Below the pieces are notes generated by a model. The model did no database searches, was not told the DNA's origin, and saw nothing but the letters and a program-made list of their open reading frames with translations. A stretch of DNA of 64,000 bases from Cycas panzhihuaensis (Eukaryota > Cycadophyta), in NCBI GenBank assembly GCA_023213395.1, contig CM041465.1, positions 149,303,741 through 149,367,740 on the forward strand, read 5' to 3'. The translations under genes were made by a program, and so were the position numbers. This document shows positions 48,794-61,574 of the stretch, piece by piece. Numbering within the stretch: the first letter of the stretch is position 1; each line of letters opens with the position of its first letter.

Positions 48794-49940
48794 TTTTAAG
48801 TAGTGACCAATAAAAAAATAACTAGAAAGTAAGAAAATCAAGCACAAAAATGAAGAAAAAGGCTATAAGAATCCTCAATTTATGTGTAAGTAGTTGATAT
48901 AAGTGGTTATTTACCTTAGTCTACTTATAGGTAGCTAAAATATCACTAAACACTATAAAACTTATTTTTTCACTTAAATTTTATTCAAAAGTGTAATGTG
49001 TGACTACTACCAAATTAAAGCTCTTAAAAAACTAGCCACCATGGTATATTTATTTTTATAAAATAAGTTCTTAACAATCCAAAAATGGATCTTACACTTA
49101 GGTGACCATGTGACTAGGGGCTAATAGCTAAGGGGTTGACTTACTGACTTTAAATTACCTTACAATTCAATTTAATATTACTAAACTTTATAAAAAGATT
49201 AATATTTTTTAACCAAAGTCTATTTTTAAAATATTCTCAAAGATGTATAGGGTCATTGATCCCTTTACAAAATCTATTTTTTTCTCAAAATTAAAGTCAT
49301 TAAAAAAAAAACTATGCTACTATAATGTCATCTTATCAATGATTAGAATGTCAAATCAATATCAAGGATTTTAAGATAATAATGATAATTTAGCATGTAA
49401 AAACTACTCATCTTCCTCTTCCATTTATGTTTGGGCTCATTTCTCACTATCCATCCCTTTTTTGGTTTATCTACCTTTGTTCGTTTAATCTTATCCCTCT
49501 TGTGTGTTAATAGATAATATGTTTGGCCTCTTCAATGTGTGCTCTATTACATAATTGAAATTACTAGTCATGAGAAGCATTAAAATATGAAAAGACTCTA
49601 GATGGTTAAGGGTGGTGTTAGTTATGAAACTTTACGCATGGGTCATTAAGACCTCCAATCAAATTTAAGGCCACTTAGTTCACTAATAAGATTATTTAGA
49701 AGGGACCCTCTTTTTTCTATTTAAGGATCATAAATTATAGAAGAAGGGTGTCTTATCATTTTTACTCTTGAGAGAATACTACTATGATACTCATTTAATG
49801 ATCTATTTATGTTGACTTATGCTCTTGTGTACTTTTCTTATAAATTTCATGCTGAATGATAATAAAGTGATTGTAATTCTCTTATTCCTCAATTGTTATT
49901 ACCAACTTATAAGGAAGCATATTAGAGATAATGCTCTAAG
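48794..49940. other. Unassigned AT-rich sequence
   Basis: It should hold the Copia-3 gag start and 5' LTR if they survive, but I could not recognise them. No open frame or paired repeat was found. Confidence 0.35.
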
Positions 49941-50060
49941 TGGTATTAGAATGGTATTTTAGATACCCTACTCTAAAGATTATATAAATATAAAAGAGAG
50001 AAGAAGTAGAAGATATAAGAGAATATAAGAGAAGGTAAGTTAGGGGTTGGATCCCTAACA
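49941..50060 (-). repeat. 3' LTR of Ty3-2 (short)
   Basis: It shares GATATAAGAGAA, AAGAGAAGGTAAGTTAGGGG and the terminus CCTAACA with the right LTR. Only 120 bp are alignable, so either the LTR lost an internal part or its left end continues unrecognised. Confidence 0.7.
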
Positions 50061-50077
50061 AAGTCCCCCCCTTCAAA
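50061..50077 (-). other. Polypurine tract of Ty3-2
   Basis: The minus strand reads GAAGGGGGGGACTT next to the LTR start TGTTAGGG. Confidence 0.8.
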
Positions 50078-50379
50078 AAGATTTTCCCTCAAAGCTTGGT
50101 GATCTCAAGATGCCCTTGGAAAAATTACTCATTCTCCCAAGTTGCATCTTCTCATGGAAGTTGTTTCCATTTGATGAGATACTCAATGATTTGCCTAGAT
50201 TGTAGATGTTGAATTCTTCAGTTGATGATACATTCTAGAATGAGTTGAAGTTGCCCCTCCTCATTTAAGATATGTAATTTTGTTTGAACTTATACTTGCT
50301 ACCTAATTAGCCTCTTGAGATATGAAACATGAAAGACATTATGGATCCTTAATGGTGGTAGTAAGTCTGGGGCATATGC

Positions 50380-53300
50380 AACTTCACCAATCTTCTTGAG
50401 AATTTTGTAAGGTCCATAAAATCGAGGTTGTAATTTATGTTGTTGATCCCATTTGAGAGATGCGTGCTTGTATAGTTACAACTATAAGTATACCTAGTCA
50501 CTTAGTTGAAATACTCGTTCACTTCACCCTTTATCTACCTATTATTTCATCCAAATTTTTATAAGGTTTAGATTTTCTTTGAGTAGCTTAAGAATTTATG
50601 TTGTTTGTTGGATGTGATCCTCAACTACTTAAACCTTAAAACTGATTGTGGTATAATTCTTAAGTGTGGGTGGTTCATAGCCATATAATGCTTAGAATTG
50701 AGTCATTCCTACTGAGGCATGATAAGTTGTATTATAGCACCATTCCACTAAAGGAAGCCAATGATGCCATTGGCCTTACTTATCTAAAGCATAACAATGA
50801 AGGTATCCTTCAAGGCACTTATTAACCACCCTAGTTTGACCATTTATTTGTGGATGGTAGGATGAGCTCATTGTTAGTATAGTACTAAGTAAATGGAGGA
50901 TTTCCATCTAGAATTTATTGATAAACTTGGGGTCCTAATCACTGACTATGTATTTGGGTATGCCATGCAACTTGTGTATATCCTTTTAAAATATCTCAAT
51001 AATTTTATTTGCCTTATATGTGGCTTGAATGCCATAAAAATGAGTATATTTGATTAGACTATTAATAACCACCAATATAACATCTTTTCCTTCCAACTTG
51101 GGAAGACCCACGATGAAGTCCATAGAAATTTCGTCCTATGAATGATTTGGTATGGGAAGGGGTTGCAGTAATCCTAGAGACTTGATTATTTATGTCTTAT
51201 GTCATTAACAAATTTTACATGAGAAAACATATCTCTTTATATCTCCTTTTTGTCCCTTATAAAAGAAAGATTATTTTAAGTGGCAGTATGTCTATAGGAA
51301 CCCTAAGTGACCTACTATTGGAGAGGCATGTGCATCATATAAAATTTGCTCCTTGAGGCTAGAGTGAGGGTGCATATATATCTGATTCTTATACTAGAGA
51401 ATATTTTCAGACCATGTGTAATGGGTTGAATGCCCTACCTAGCTTAAAGGTCTTAAATGATCTACTTTATAAATGGGTCTTGATCATATTCTTGCTTGGT
51501 GACCACTATCCAAGAGGGATTGACCATGGTGATAGAATATAATATAAAACCTTCTTCCTTATGATATAAAGCATCAGTAGCTATATTATCCTTGTCTTTT
51601 TTATATATGCTTTGAAAGTCAAAAGCTTTCATTTTGGTGACCCATTTTTGTTGTTCCTTAGATGCTATCCTTTGAGCTAGGAAATATTTTAATCTATCAT
51701 GGTCTCTTTTAATTTGGAAATGTGTTCCCAATAAATATTGTCACCATTTCCTAACCACATAGAGAATTGCTAACATCTCCTCCTCATAGGTGGATTTGAC
51801 TTATTCCTTAAGTGTAAGTTGACGACTTTCAAAGGACAAATGTTTCCCTTCTTCTATTAAAATTACTTCAATGCCTTGCCTTGATGCATCACATTTAATG
51901 GTGAAGGTCTTTGTAAAGTTTGGTATTGCGAGGACTGGTGTGGTAGTTAAATCTACCTTTATGTATTCAAATGCTTTAGAGGCCTTATCATTCCAATGAA
52001 AGGAATCCCTTTTTAACAAGTTGATTAAATGGGAAGTAATCCTTGCATAGCCTTGAATAAACTTTTGATAATACCCTATGATTCTTAAGAATCCATGAAG
52101 GCCCTTGATGTTTTTGGGTTTAGGCCAGTTCATGATAACTGTAATTTTCTTAGTATTCACCTTGACTCCTTGAGAGATAATATGGCCTAAATATTCTATT
52201 TTTATTTACCTAAATTGACATTTTTATTTTTTGGTATAAAGTTTGTTATTTACAAGTACCTATAATACCTTATTAACATTTTGAAGATGGTCTTCCCATG
52301 TACAACTAAATATTAGAATGTCATTAGAAAAGGCTAACATGCACTTCCTTAAGTAAGGCCAAAAGAGTTTATTCATGATTCCTTGAAAGGTGGATGGGGA
52401 ATTAGTCAAGCCAAATGGCATGATTAAAAATTCATAATGTTCTTCATATGTACAAAATATAGTTTTATTAACATCCTTCACCTTGATCTTAATTTGATGG
52501 TATCCTAACTATAAGTCCAATGATATGAAGAATGTTGCCCCATGGAGTTCATCCAAGAGTTCATTGATGACTAATATAGGAAATTTATCCTTGATGGTTA
52601 TCTTATTAAGCTCACAGTAGTCTATATACATGTGAAATGAGCCATCTTTTTTTCTTACTAAAATCACTAGAGCAGGAAAAGTGCTTTTACTTTTCCTAAT
52701 AGTGTCAGCATTAAGGAGTTCTTAAACTAGCCATTCAATTTTATTCATTTGCTAGTAGGGATATTGGTATGGTCGAATACAAGGAGGATTGCTTCTATCT
52801 ATTAGGTTAATGTTATAATCTTGGTGATGTATTGGGGGAAGACCTTGGGGGTTATCTTGAAAGACTTAGTTATGGTGATGAAGTACCAATTTTAAGTCAT
52901 TTGTAATACCATTATCTTAGAGAATGTCCCCTTCTATTGGAAGTTCTTGACCTTCTAAAGCATATCATTTGGTAATGATTCTTGTACCATCCTTTTTAAT
53001 GAGCCTCTCCATATGGTATGAGCTAATGATTTGGGTTGGAGGAGGAATAACCCCATTCAGTTGATAGTCAATTACTTTAGAAGTAAATCAGATAAAGAAC
53101 TCTTGCATATTTAGTTGAATGGTCCCTAGTAGTTTGAGCCATTATACCCCTAATACAACATCAAATCCTCCAATGGGAATGACATATATGGAAGTAGAGA
53201 GGTGATAGTCACCCATTTATAACTTGATGTTGTGACATTTTTCTCCACAAGCAAGTGTCCCTCTATTAGCCACTATAACCTAGAAATTTTTAACAGGATA

Positions 53301-54500
53301 GAGAAAACTGTAGAGTTCTTCAGCAAGTTTTCAATTAAAAAAATTATAGGTGCTCCTAGAATCTATGAGAACATTCACCTTCCTTTACTCGATGTACCCA
53401 ATAAGTTTGAGTATTTATGGGGCCATAATTCCAACAAGGGCATGTACAAATATAGTAGCATAATCTTCTTCTTCCTCCTCAAGTGGGTCACAATCATTAT
53501 TTTCTGGCTCTAATGAGGCTTCCACTACTAGTTCATCATCTTGGACATCCTCAATTATTAATAAGCATCATTTAGGACACTTATGGTCTTTATTCCACTT
53601 TTGGTTATAATAAAAATATAACCCTTTCAATCATTTCTCATCCATCTCTTGGGAAGTCATTTGTTACACACCAGGAACCTAAAATTATGGTCATTTTTCT
53701 GGGAATGTTCATAGGAGGGGTTGAGATGCCTTACTTTTTACTTCAATATGTCAACCAAAATTGATAGTTATAGAGATGTTATCATGTTTTAGGAGTTACA
53801 ACTCATGTCTGATGTCATCTCATAACCCACCAATGTACAACTCAAGTAATTTATTGTAACAAAGACCATCAACCCTTATGGAGAGACGTTAGTATTCTGT
53901 TGTATAAGTTGAAACACTTCCTTCTTATATGACCATAGCTAACTAGTTAAAGTGGTCATAATCCTAGGTACTATCATATTGAGCTATAAGGTCCTTGACA
54001 AAACCCTCCCATTGATAACTAAGCCCACAAATTATTTTTATAACCCATCGATACCATTGGTAGGGTTTGGTTTCCATATGTAGAGAAGTAAGAGGTATCT
54101 TCTTGTCTACTAGAACTTGATGAAGAGAAAATTATCGTTCCATTTGGGTGATCCAAGTATATACATATGTGCCATTGAACTTCTTGATTTCTACCTTAGG
54201 AAGGAAGCTACGACGGAAGTGCCTACCATCACTACCTTCATCTTCTTTAGCAAAGTGACCCCTACCTATGTGAGTGGTATCATCAAATTCAATCTTTTCT
54301 TTCTTAAAAGGTTTTATAGCTATGAGATCTAGCATTACTACTTCAATTTTTTCATTGAAGTCAATTTGGATTTGTAATATATTTCCTCGAAGTTATGTGA
54401 TAATATCATTGAGATCTTGAGTCTAGCTTGGGTTCATCTTAAGGGTCATTTATTCACAAGACCTAAGTTGAATCATAGTTGGTAAATATGAATGAAAGGG
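50380..54500 (-). pseudogene. gag-pol: Ty3-2 gag-pol, decayed
   Basis: Gag is marked by RRSFLPKVEIKKFNG near 54215-54170. The zinc segment near 53620-53577 ends HKC but has Tyr at both first Cys positions (53616-53618, 53607-53609). The protease near 53370-53330 reads VLIDSRSTYNFFN. RT (52700-52260) has MPFGLTNSPSTFQ and FSNDILIFS, with Asn at the first catalytic Asp (52323-52325). RNase H (52160-51460) has LLKRDSFHWND, KCDAS and FLAQRIASKEQQKW. Integrase (51260-50400) has MDFIVGLPKLEGKD, but at the third catalytic residue shows GQTRVVN, Arg for Glu (50830-50832). The frames at 52481-52260, 52160-51801 and 51731-51462 are the best-kept pieces. Confidence 0.85.
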
Positions 54501-54556
54501 ATTTGATGGGATGTCTATAGATGTTATCCCTAATGCATTATAATGAGGTAATATGA

Positions 54557-54712
54557 ATTTTTTTTTTTTTTTTACTTTTTTACATTTTTTCACTTTTTTT
54601 TCTTTTATTTTTTTACCATTTACCTTTTACTTTTTTTTGCTTTTGTTTTTTTGCCTTTTGTTTTTTATTTTTTTGCCTCTTATTTTTTTGGGTTTTACTT
54701 TTTTACTTTTTT
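54557..54712. repeat. T-rich low-complexity tract in the Ty3-2 leader
   Basis: Repeated T-runs of 6-19 bases separated by AC, GCC or ACA, purine-rich on the element's own strand. It lies between the primer site and Gag. Confidence 0.85.
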
Positions 54713-55440
54713 GGTTGATGACTAGCTAACTGACTATGTATACATGAATTGATGACAAACTAGTTAGACATACTAGATTTAATAAATTAATTATAATTGA
54801 CTCACTAATTGACTAGGTTCACATACACCACTAATAAACTAACCAGGTATATTAGGTATGAGTTTATCTAGTTTGTAGTCCCTCCAATATACTAATCTTA
54901 GTCATAAATAGTATCAACTTATAGAGGCTAATTCTTTACTCTGCAGTCATACTATCCCATCTCTAGGGTACATGGAGAGTAACTTCTTGGGGCTAACTAC
55001 TTACTGGTGCACTATAAATTGTAGACAGTCAATAGGTTTCCTATAGTTACCTACACTAGGAAGGCCTCTCTAGGGGGTCCTCCTATATACCTCCAGGCAT
55101 GTAAAGGCACAATTATATAGCCAAGTTCTATCTAAGGCTTGAGTCAAGAGTGTGATCTCTAGTCCTTCATACAAGGGATATAAAATCCACAATGCACTTA
55201 GACCAAAATGATAGATACTTGTGATATTTATAGATCCCTGGCATAGGGTCTCTACCTAAATTCAAAAGAAAACTAGCAAGTGGTAGTGTTAGGGTAGTTA
55301 CCTAATTATAGTATTGTTTACCCTAAAAAATAAAGTAACTAAGCAAAAATTAAATGAGAATAGGTACCGAAGAGAAAAGACTGATAGAAAAAAAATGATT
55401 ATTTAATAACTTTGACTCTCCCTTAAGGTATGGATCAACT
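54713..55440 (-). other. Ty3-2 5' leader, non-coding
   Basis: No gene or paired repeat was seen. Confidence 0.4.
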
Positions 55441-55452
55441 ACTTTGATACCA
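55441..55452 (-). other. Primer binding site of Ty3-2 (iMet type)
   Basis: The minus strand reads TGGTATCAAAGT, two bases from the LTR edge. Confidence 0.7.
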
Positions 55453-55454
55453 CT

Positions 55455-55836
55455 TGGTAGAATACCACTCATTAATAATAATGATACACCAACATAACAT
55501 GTAAATAACTCCAAAAGAGCACTTGTATTACAATACCCTTCAAGGAGGAAGCCTCCTAATTACATGCAATAATAATGATATTTTAGGTACCCTACTCAAA
55601 AAATTATATAAATATATATATGGCTCTATGCTCACTACACAGCCTCCTCCTTATGCATGTTGGATATTACATGAATATCTATAGTACTCAATGACTACTA
55701 CACAACCTTCTACTTATGCATGTGGAATATTAAGAAGAGGGAAGAAATAGAAGAAATAAGAGAAGATAAGAGAGAGAAGAAGTAGAAGATATAAGAGAAC
55801 ATAAGAGAAGGTAAGTTAGGGGCTAGATTCCTAACA
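55455..55836 (-). repeat. 5' LTR of Ty3-2
   Basis: The LTR is 382 bp, from TGGTAGAATACC to CCTAACA on the plus strand. It holds an internal imperfect duplication (CTCACTACACAGCCTCC... near 55629 and CTACTACACAACCTTC... near 55695) that is absent from the left LTR. Confidence 0.75.
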
Positions 55837-56965
55837 AAGGCATCTAGTGATGACTCTCAAAATTCTTTTTCTATTTTGTTTTTTTTCTTCTTTCAGTTTC
55901 AATCATTTAGATTTTCCTTCAAGGGTAGACAATGATACTTGATAGGTACCCTTTACATTACCCCACCTCTTACTTGCATAAGAGTAGATAATTCTACTTA
56001 GTAGCTACCCACTCTAGTTAGGTAGAGTCCCTATACTAAGAATCTATAAATATCATGAGGATCTATTAATCTAGGCTAAGCATATTATGACTTTTCTACC
56101 CTTGCATAAAGGAATTCAATTAAGTCTATTGAACCAAGCCTTAAACAGAACTCAACTATAGAATTAAGCCTCCATGTATCTTTAGGTATATCATATGACC
56201 CTTATCAAATTTACCTTGCCTTACCTAAAATAAGAATCCAATTGGTTATTTGTTCCTTTATGATGCATGGGTTAGTAGTTAGTTCCTAGAAACTACTCTA
56301 CATAAACTTCTCTAAAGTTTATCATAGGACTACTCATGTATCAAAGTCTTATAGGCTACCTTTTTTTATCTAATCATCCTTCATTCTTAAAGTAATCTAA
56401 CTCACAAAAAAAAGAGTACATAACTTTTTAAATATTTATTAGAATTAAAATTTGCTTAAATAGTCTTACTCAATACAAAGGAAAAAAAATAAGTTTATAC
56501 CGTTAGAAGTGACTATTAAATTTTATACATCTTGTTTTAATCAATGTATAGTACTAATTAATTTTCACTAAGTCATTTTCAATTGTGATTTATGGAGAAA
56601 ATAACCTGCTAGCACCCCATAGGCCTATATTTCGATCTATGACTCACCTATATCATTTCAAAAAAGCTCATCATAATTGTCCTAGTATACTAACTAATTT
56701 TATTACTCAAATGTTTGGATCAACAGTCTATAGACACCCCAACCCCTTACTTATTTCTCTTTTCTTTCCCTTATAAGTGATACATCCTAATTTATTTAGT
56801 ACCTATTCTATCTTACTCATCCTACTTTATAAATCTTTTTCTTCTAATTATTCCCCTCTTCTTTTAAACCTTTCTACATTCATAATTCCCCCCCACTTAA
56901 GGAGTGAAAGAATCATAACAATAGAGAATGAATTTACTTTATGGCAAAAGGATATAAAAGTAGAA
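55837..56965. other. Unassigned sequence before Ty3-3 gag
   Basis: It should contain the Ty3-3 leader and 5' LTR, but no primer site or paired LTR was recognised. Several AT-rich non-coding stretches are present. Confidence 0.35.
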
Positions 56966-59900
56966 ATGACCACCACACAATAAGAGGCTAAAGTAGAACT
57001 GAAAGTAAAAATTGCCAATCTTACATCCAAATCAGATATAGCTACTATAGTGATTCATATAATAGTGCAATGACCACAAATCAATCCCTTCACTTAAACA
57101 AGTTCCACACCAAATCAAATGACAACTCCACCACTATGACAATAACACCCATTTTACCACAAGATTAATATTCCAACTTTCGATTTGAACCTCAACAAGG
57201 ACATTGCATAAATTTGGATTAGTAAATTGGAGTCCTATTTGACCCTTAATCTAATATTTATGAATGAGTAACCCACATTTGTATCTATTTATTTATATGG
57301 GAAGGCACACTATTAGTTCCAATGGTGAAAACAAGAATACCCAACAATTCAATCTTGGGCTTATTTCACTACCAATTTTTTTGAGTAGTATGAGGATATA
57401 TGGAACCAATCTTACTTCACATAATCAAGAAGGTTAAAACAAATATAATCCATCAAAGTGTATATAGATGAGTTTTAGTATTTACATAATCAAGTTAATT
57501 AACAACTCAACAAGTAAATAGAGATCGATATATATATGTCTAGATTTAAAGAGCACATTCAAATGTGCCTTAAGACCTTGACTTTACCAACTTTGTAAAA
57601 CACCATCACTATGTCCAAAGTAGTGGAAGTAGAGTTTGCCATAGTAAGATCTTCCTCTTACAAATGAGAAACTATATGGTTCTATCAATAACAATAAGGT
57701 GATTATCAATGACCATGTCTACGAATGGATGATACTCAAGACCTAACTACAAAATGTCATCTAAAAGAGCAGTCATCAAAACCCATTCAGATTACTCAAG
57801 TTGAATCACACCACTATTACGAAGCCAACTTTTATATACAATGTATAAAACATAGATTTCCAGTCATGGTAGATTTCGCAAGGTAAAGAAATTAGTATTC
57901 ATAATTGATCCCAACTTAGCCCTAGAAGATGACTTTGATTCTGATTACAAACTTGAAGAAGAGCACCCTATTGAAGAATTACCCTGTACTTTAGAACCTC
58001 TAACATCTTTACCTATTATTTCCTCTACCTTATGCCCTGATCCACTCCACATTAAAGGAACACTTAGAAAGAGGCCCACTACCATTCTAATTAATGGTGG
58101 CATGTCATTCAACTTTATCAATATATCCATTACCTACCATCTTATTTAAACTAAAGACCTACTTTACCTATTCCTTACTAGGTCATCACACCCTTTACTA
58201 TGTTGGGACTATAAAAAATCTCATCATTTATATCGGCTCATATACCCTAGTCTCTGACTTCTATGCTTTGTCTGTTGGTGGGCCAAATACAATTCTAGGT
58301 ATATAATGGCTTCAAATATTAGGAACTTATAGCACTAACAACTCACCGACAAACTCCTTTATCCTCTTCAAGGACCATATGGGTTTATTGCATAAACTCT
58401 ATGGTATGTAGTCTCTATCAAATAAACTTATCTTACCTAATAGGACACATAGGTAACTAAATGGCAATGTGGGGTACATAGTTTATATCATTAATATCTA
58501 AGCTTAGACAAATATTTACATTGATATTCAATAAGTATTAGATTAATATTAGTCAGTATGTGTCTCCTTATCAACTAGTCCTCCACCCGATCGAGGTTGC
58601 TGCTACACCATCAAATTAAAAAACTCATATAATCCCATTATCCTTTTACCATACTAAAATTCATACTTTTAGAAAAATAAAATAGATAAGATCACAAAGG
58701 AATTATTGGATATAGGTATTATTTAACCTAGTAAGAGCCTATATGTTGCATCCATTATGTTAGTTCACAAAAAAGGATAGCTCATTCAAACTTTACATCA
58801 ATTATTATGAGCTAAATAAAATAACTATAAAAATAAATTTACTCCACCAAGGATTGATGACATGCTAGATGAGATCCATTATGCCATAATTTTTACTAAA
58901 TCAAGCCTACTATCGTGATATTACCAAATCCCAATCCTATTAAGGGACCAACATGAAATGGCTTTCTAAACTCACCATGGTTACTTTGAGTTCTAAGTTA
59001 TGTTGTTCAGCCTATATAAGTCCCTAGCCATCTTATAGGCATTAATGAATAAGATATTTACCCCACATCTTAAAAAAATAATCATAGTCTTTTTTGATAA
59101 TATTCTCATTTATAGCCCAAATATGACCCTATATATAGGCCACCTATAAACTATTGTCTAAAATTTAGCTACTAATAAGTTATATACTAAACTTTCTAAA
59201 TGCAAATTTGGAAAACTAAAATTATAATATTTAGGCTACATTATATCTTTGAGAGCTGTTTGGGTAGATCTAGATAAAATTACATTCATCACTAATTGGC
59301 CAAGCCCAAAAACTCTTACCTCATTATAAGCCTTCTTAAGACTTATCAGATTTTATCAATGGTTCATTTAAAATTATATGGACCTAACAACCCCATTAAT
59401 TAATTTTCTTAAGAAAGATTCTTTATAGTGGTCTCTAATTACCAATGAGGCATTCACTCACCTCAAGGAAGTCATGATGACCACTAGAGTTTTGTCCACA
59501 CTAGACTTTTTTTACCCATTTCAACTAGAGTGTGATACATTTATATTTAGATTAGGTAAGGTATTAATATAGGACCTTCATCCCATTAATTTTAAAAGTA
59601 AAAAGCTTAAGGAATATGAGTGCAAGTTATTTACCTAACAAAAAGAAATGAAAGTAATTCACCATGCCATACATAAATGGTGGTAGTATTTGCTTCGATC
59701 AAAGTTCACCATCCTCACCAACCATCATAACCTTCACCACCTATTAGGCCAACTAGTCCTATCAACATTGTAAGCTAAATGGGTTAATTGAATTTAGGTC
59801 TTTGATTTCATAATTAATTATAACAAGGGAAAGGACAATGTAGTGGTAGATGTTATTTCTTACCTACTAGCACCTACAATCGATGACACCATTACCACTG

Positions 59901-61336
59901 GTCACTTAGTTAATTTATTCATTTATGTCATTTCCACTTTGCTACTAATATAGATATAAGAAATGGCTTTGGATAACTAATCCTAACTAGACTATGTTTA
60001 ATGGTCCAATAATATTTTCACCCACAAGAATTGGTCCATCCATAACAACCTTTTACTATATTACAATCACATATTTATATACCCAACATTAACTTTTATC
60101 CCTAATATTCCATTAGAATATCATTCCACTTCACTTAGAGGTCACTTTAGGTTTAATAGGACATATCATAGGATCCATTTAGACTTCTTTTAGCCATCTG
60201 TAAAGGAAACCATTCTCATATTTATTTTAGAATATAACACTTGCCAATGCAACAAAGGCAACACAAAACCTCAACCAGGTCTCCTACAACCTTTGAACAT
60301 TCCACTAGGCAAGTGGAAAGATATTACCATGGATTTTATGATGAGTTTACCTTTATCTATTGGGTATGATTCAATCTTAGTGGTCATTGATAGGCTAATA
60401 AAATATGTCTATTTTCTACCTATACATACTACATATAAGGCTTTATATATCGTAAACATTTACCTTTAAATAATATTTTACTTGCATGGGTTTCCATACA
60501 CTATTATGTGTAATTAGGATCCTAAATTCACCTATTCATTCTAGTAGGAATTATTCAAGGCTTTTGGAATGTCATTCAATATGAGTTTAGCTTATTACTT
60601 ATAAATTAACATTCAATCAGAGGTTATTAACAAAACTTTAGAAACCTACTTATATTATTTTGCATCCAACCATTAGTCTAAATGGATAGCATAGCTAGCC
60701 TAGGAAAAGTATTGGTATAACTTTTCTCACCATTTAGCCATTGGGATGTCCCCATTTTTGGCCATATATGGGTATCCAGCTCTTTCCCACCATACATTAG
60801 CCATAAATGTCTACATTATTGTAGTCCCACAAAAATTATAGAACATGGACTAGATTCTCAATACCCTTAAATAAAATCTATCCATGGCCTAAAATTGCAT
60901 GAAGCAATTTACAATCCACCATCATTTTGATCACTCCTTCATCATTGGTGATCTTGTGTTCCTTTAGTTTCAACTATATAAGAAAAAATATCTCTAATAC
61001 TGAAAGAACCACAAGCTTATCCCTTGATACTATGGTTTATAGAAAGTTCTCAAATGTATTGGTGAAGCTGCATATGCCCTTAATCTTCCTCCTACCACTA
61101 AAATCCATAATATGTTTCTATTTCTTGTCTCAAAAAGTACATTAGCAAAACCCAAGTTCTATAAATAGTTTTACTAATATTGGATGAAAAGTAAACACTT
61201 ACCATCCCTCCAAAATGTATCTTGACCAATTGATAATTCCATCTCTAAAATCAGTTAATTTCTAAGTATTTTATATAGTGAGCTAACTATAGACCAGATA
61301 AAGCTACTTGGAAATTAGTTGAGTTTGTCAAGTAGC
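56966..61336 (+). pseudogene. gag-pol: Ty3-3 gag-pol with chromodomain-like tail, decayed
   Basis: A Met at 56966 opens a charged Gag N-terminus. Gag traces at 57160-57660 include CLKTLTLPTL and VVEVEFAIVRSSSYK. The protease near 58075-58125 reads ILINGGMSFNFIN, where an Asp is expected in place of Asn. RT (58640-59160) has MNKIFTPHLKK and FFDNILIYS, with Asn at the second catalytic Asp (59099-59101). RNase H lies near 59400-59880. Integrase has NIPLGKWKDITMDF near 60300 and SEVINKTLE near 60620, while the middle Asp site reads CN-stop-DPKF. The end near 61275-61336 reads ANYRPDKATWKLVEFVK, which resembles the last strand and helix of a retroelement chromodomain that targets chromatin. Confidence 0.8.
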
Positions 61337-61339
61337 ATT
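56966..61339 (+). mobile_element. Ty3-3: Ty3/gypsy element with chromodomain-like end, LTRs not found
   Basis: The plus-strand order is Gag, protease, RT, RNase H, integrase and a chromodomain-like tail, the layout of a chromovirus. Coding traces end at 61336, followed at once by an unrelated LTR with its own primer site. Heavily decayed. Confidence 0.75.
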
Positions 61340-61562
61340 TGTTAGAATATTAATATACATTTGATTTGTCCCACATGCAAGTGGGTCATACTCTTACATC
61401 ATGACTTGTATTATAAACACACAATTTTGCGTATCATATTATAGTGTTGTTGTAATGATCTTTTGTTAATATAATGGAGGTACCTTAAGGGTACCATTTG
61501 ATCCTTTGGAGGTGTGTTTCATTCTGTTTGTAAATATTATTTATGCAAGTTGATTTCCAACA
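61340..61562 (+). repeat. Short LTR (223 bp) with its primer site
   Basis: It runs from TGTTAGAATATT to TTTCCAACA and is followed without gap by an iMet primer site, so it is a 5' LTR of a plus-strand element. The length and the TGTTAGAATATT start are typical of small copia elements. No second copy is in the window. Confidence 0.75.
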
Positions 61563-61574
61563 TGGTATCAGAGC
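61563..61574 (+). other. Primer binding site (iMet type)
   Basis: TGGTATCAGAGC, exact match to the common plant initiator-Met primer site, directly after the LTR. Confidence 0.9.

Larger units (their letters stand above)
49941..55836 (-). mobile_element. Ty3-2: Ty3/gypsy element with unequal LTRs
   Basis: On the minus strand the order is LTR (55836-55455), iMet-type primer site, T/A-rich leader, Gag, protease, RT, RNase H, integrase, purine tract and LTR (50060-49941). RT before integrase gives the Ty3 order. The left LTR is much shorter than the right. No target duplication is visible at the present edges, so the left edge may be truncated. Confidence 0.8.
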
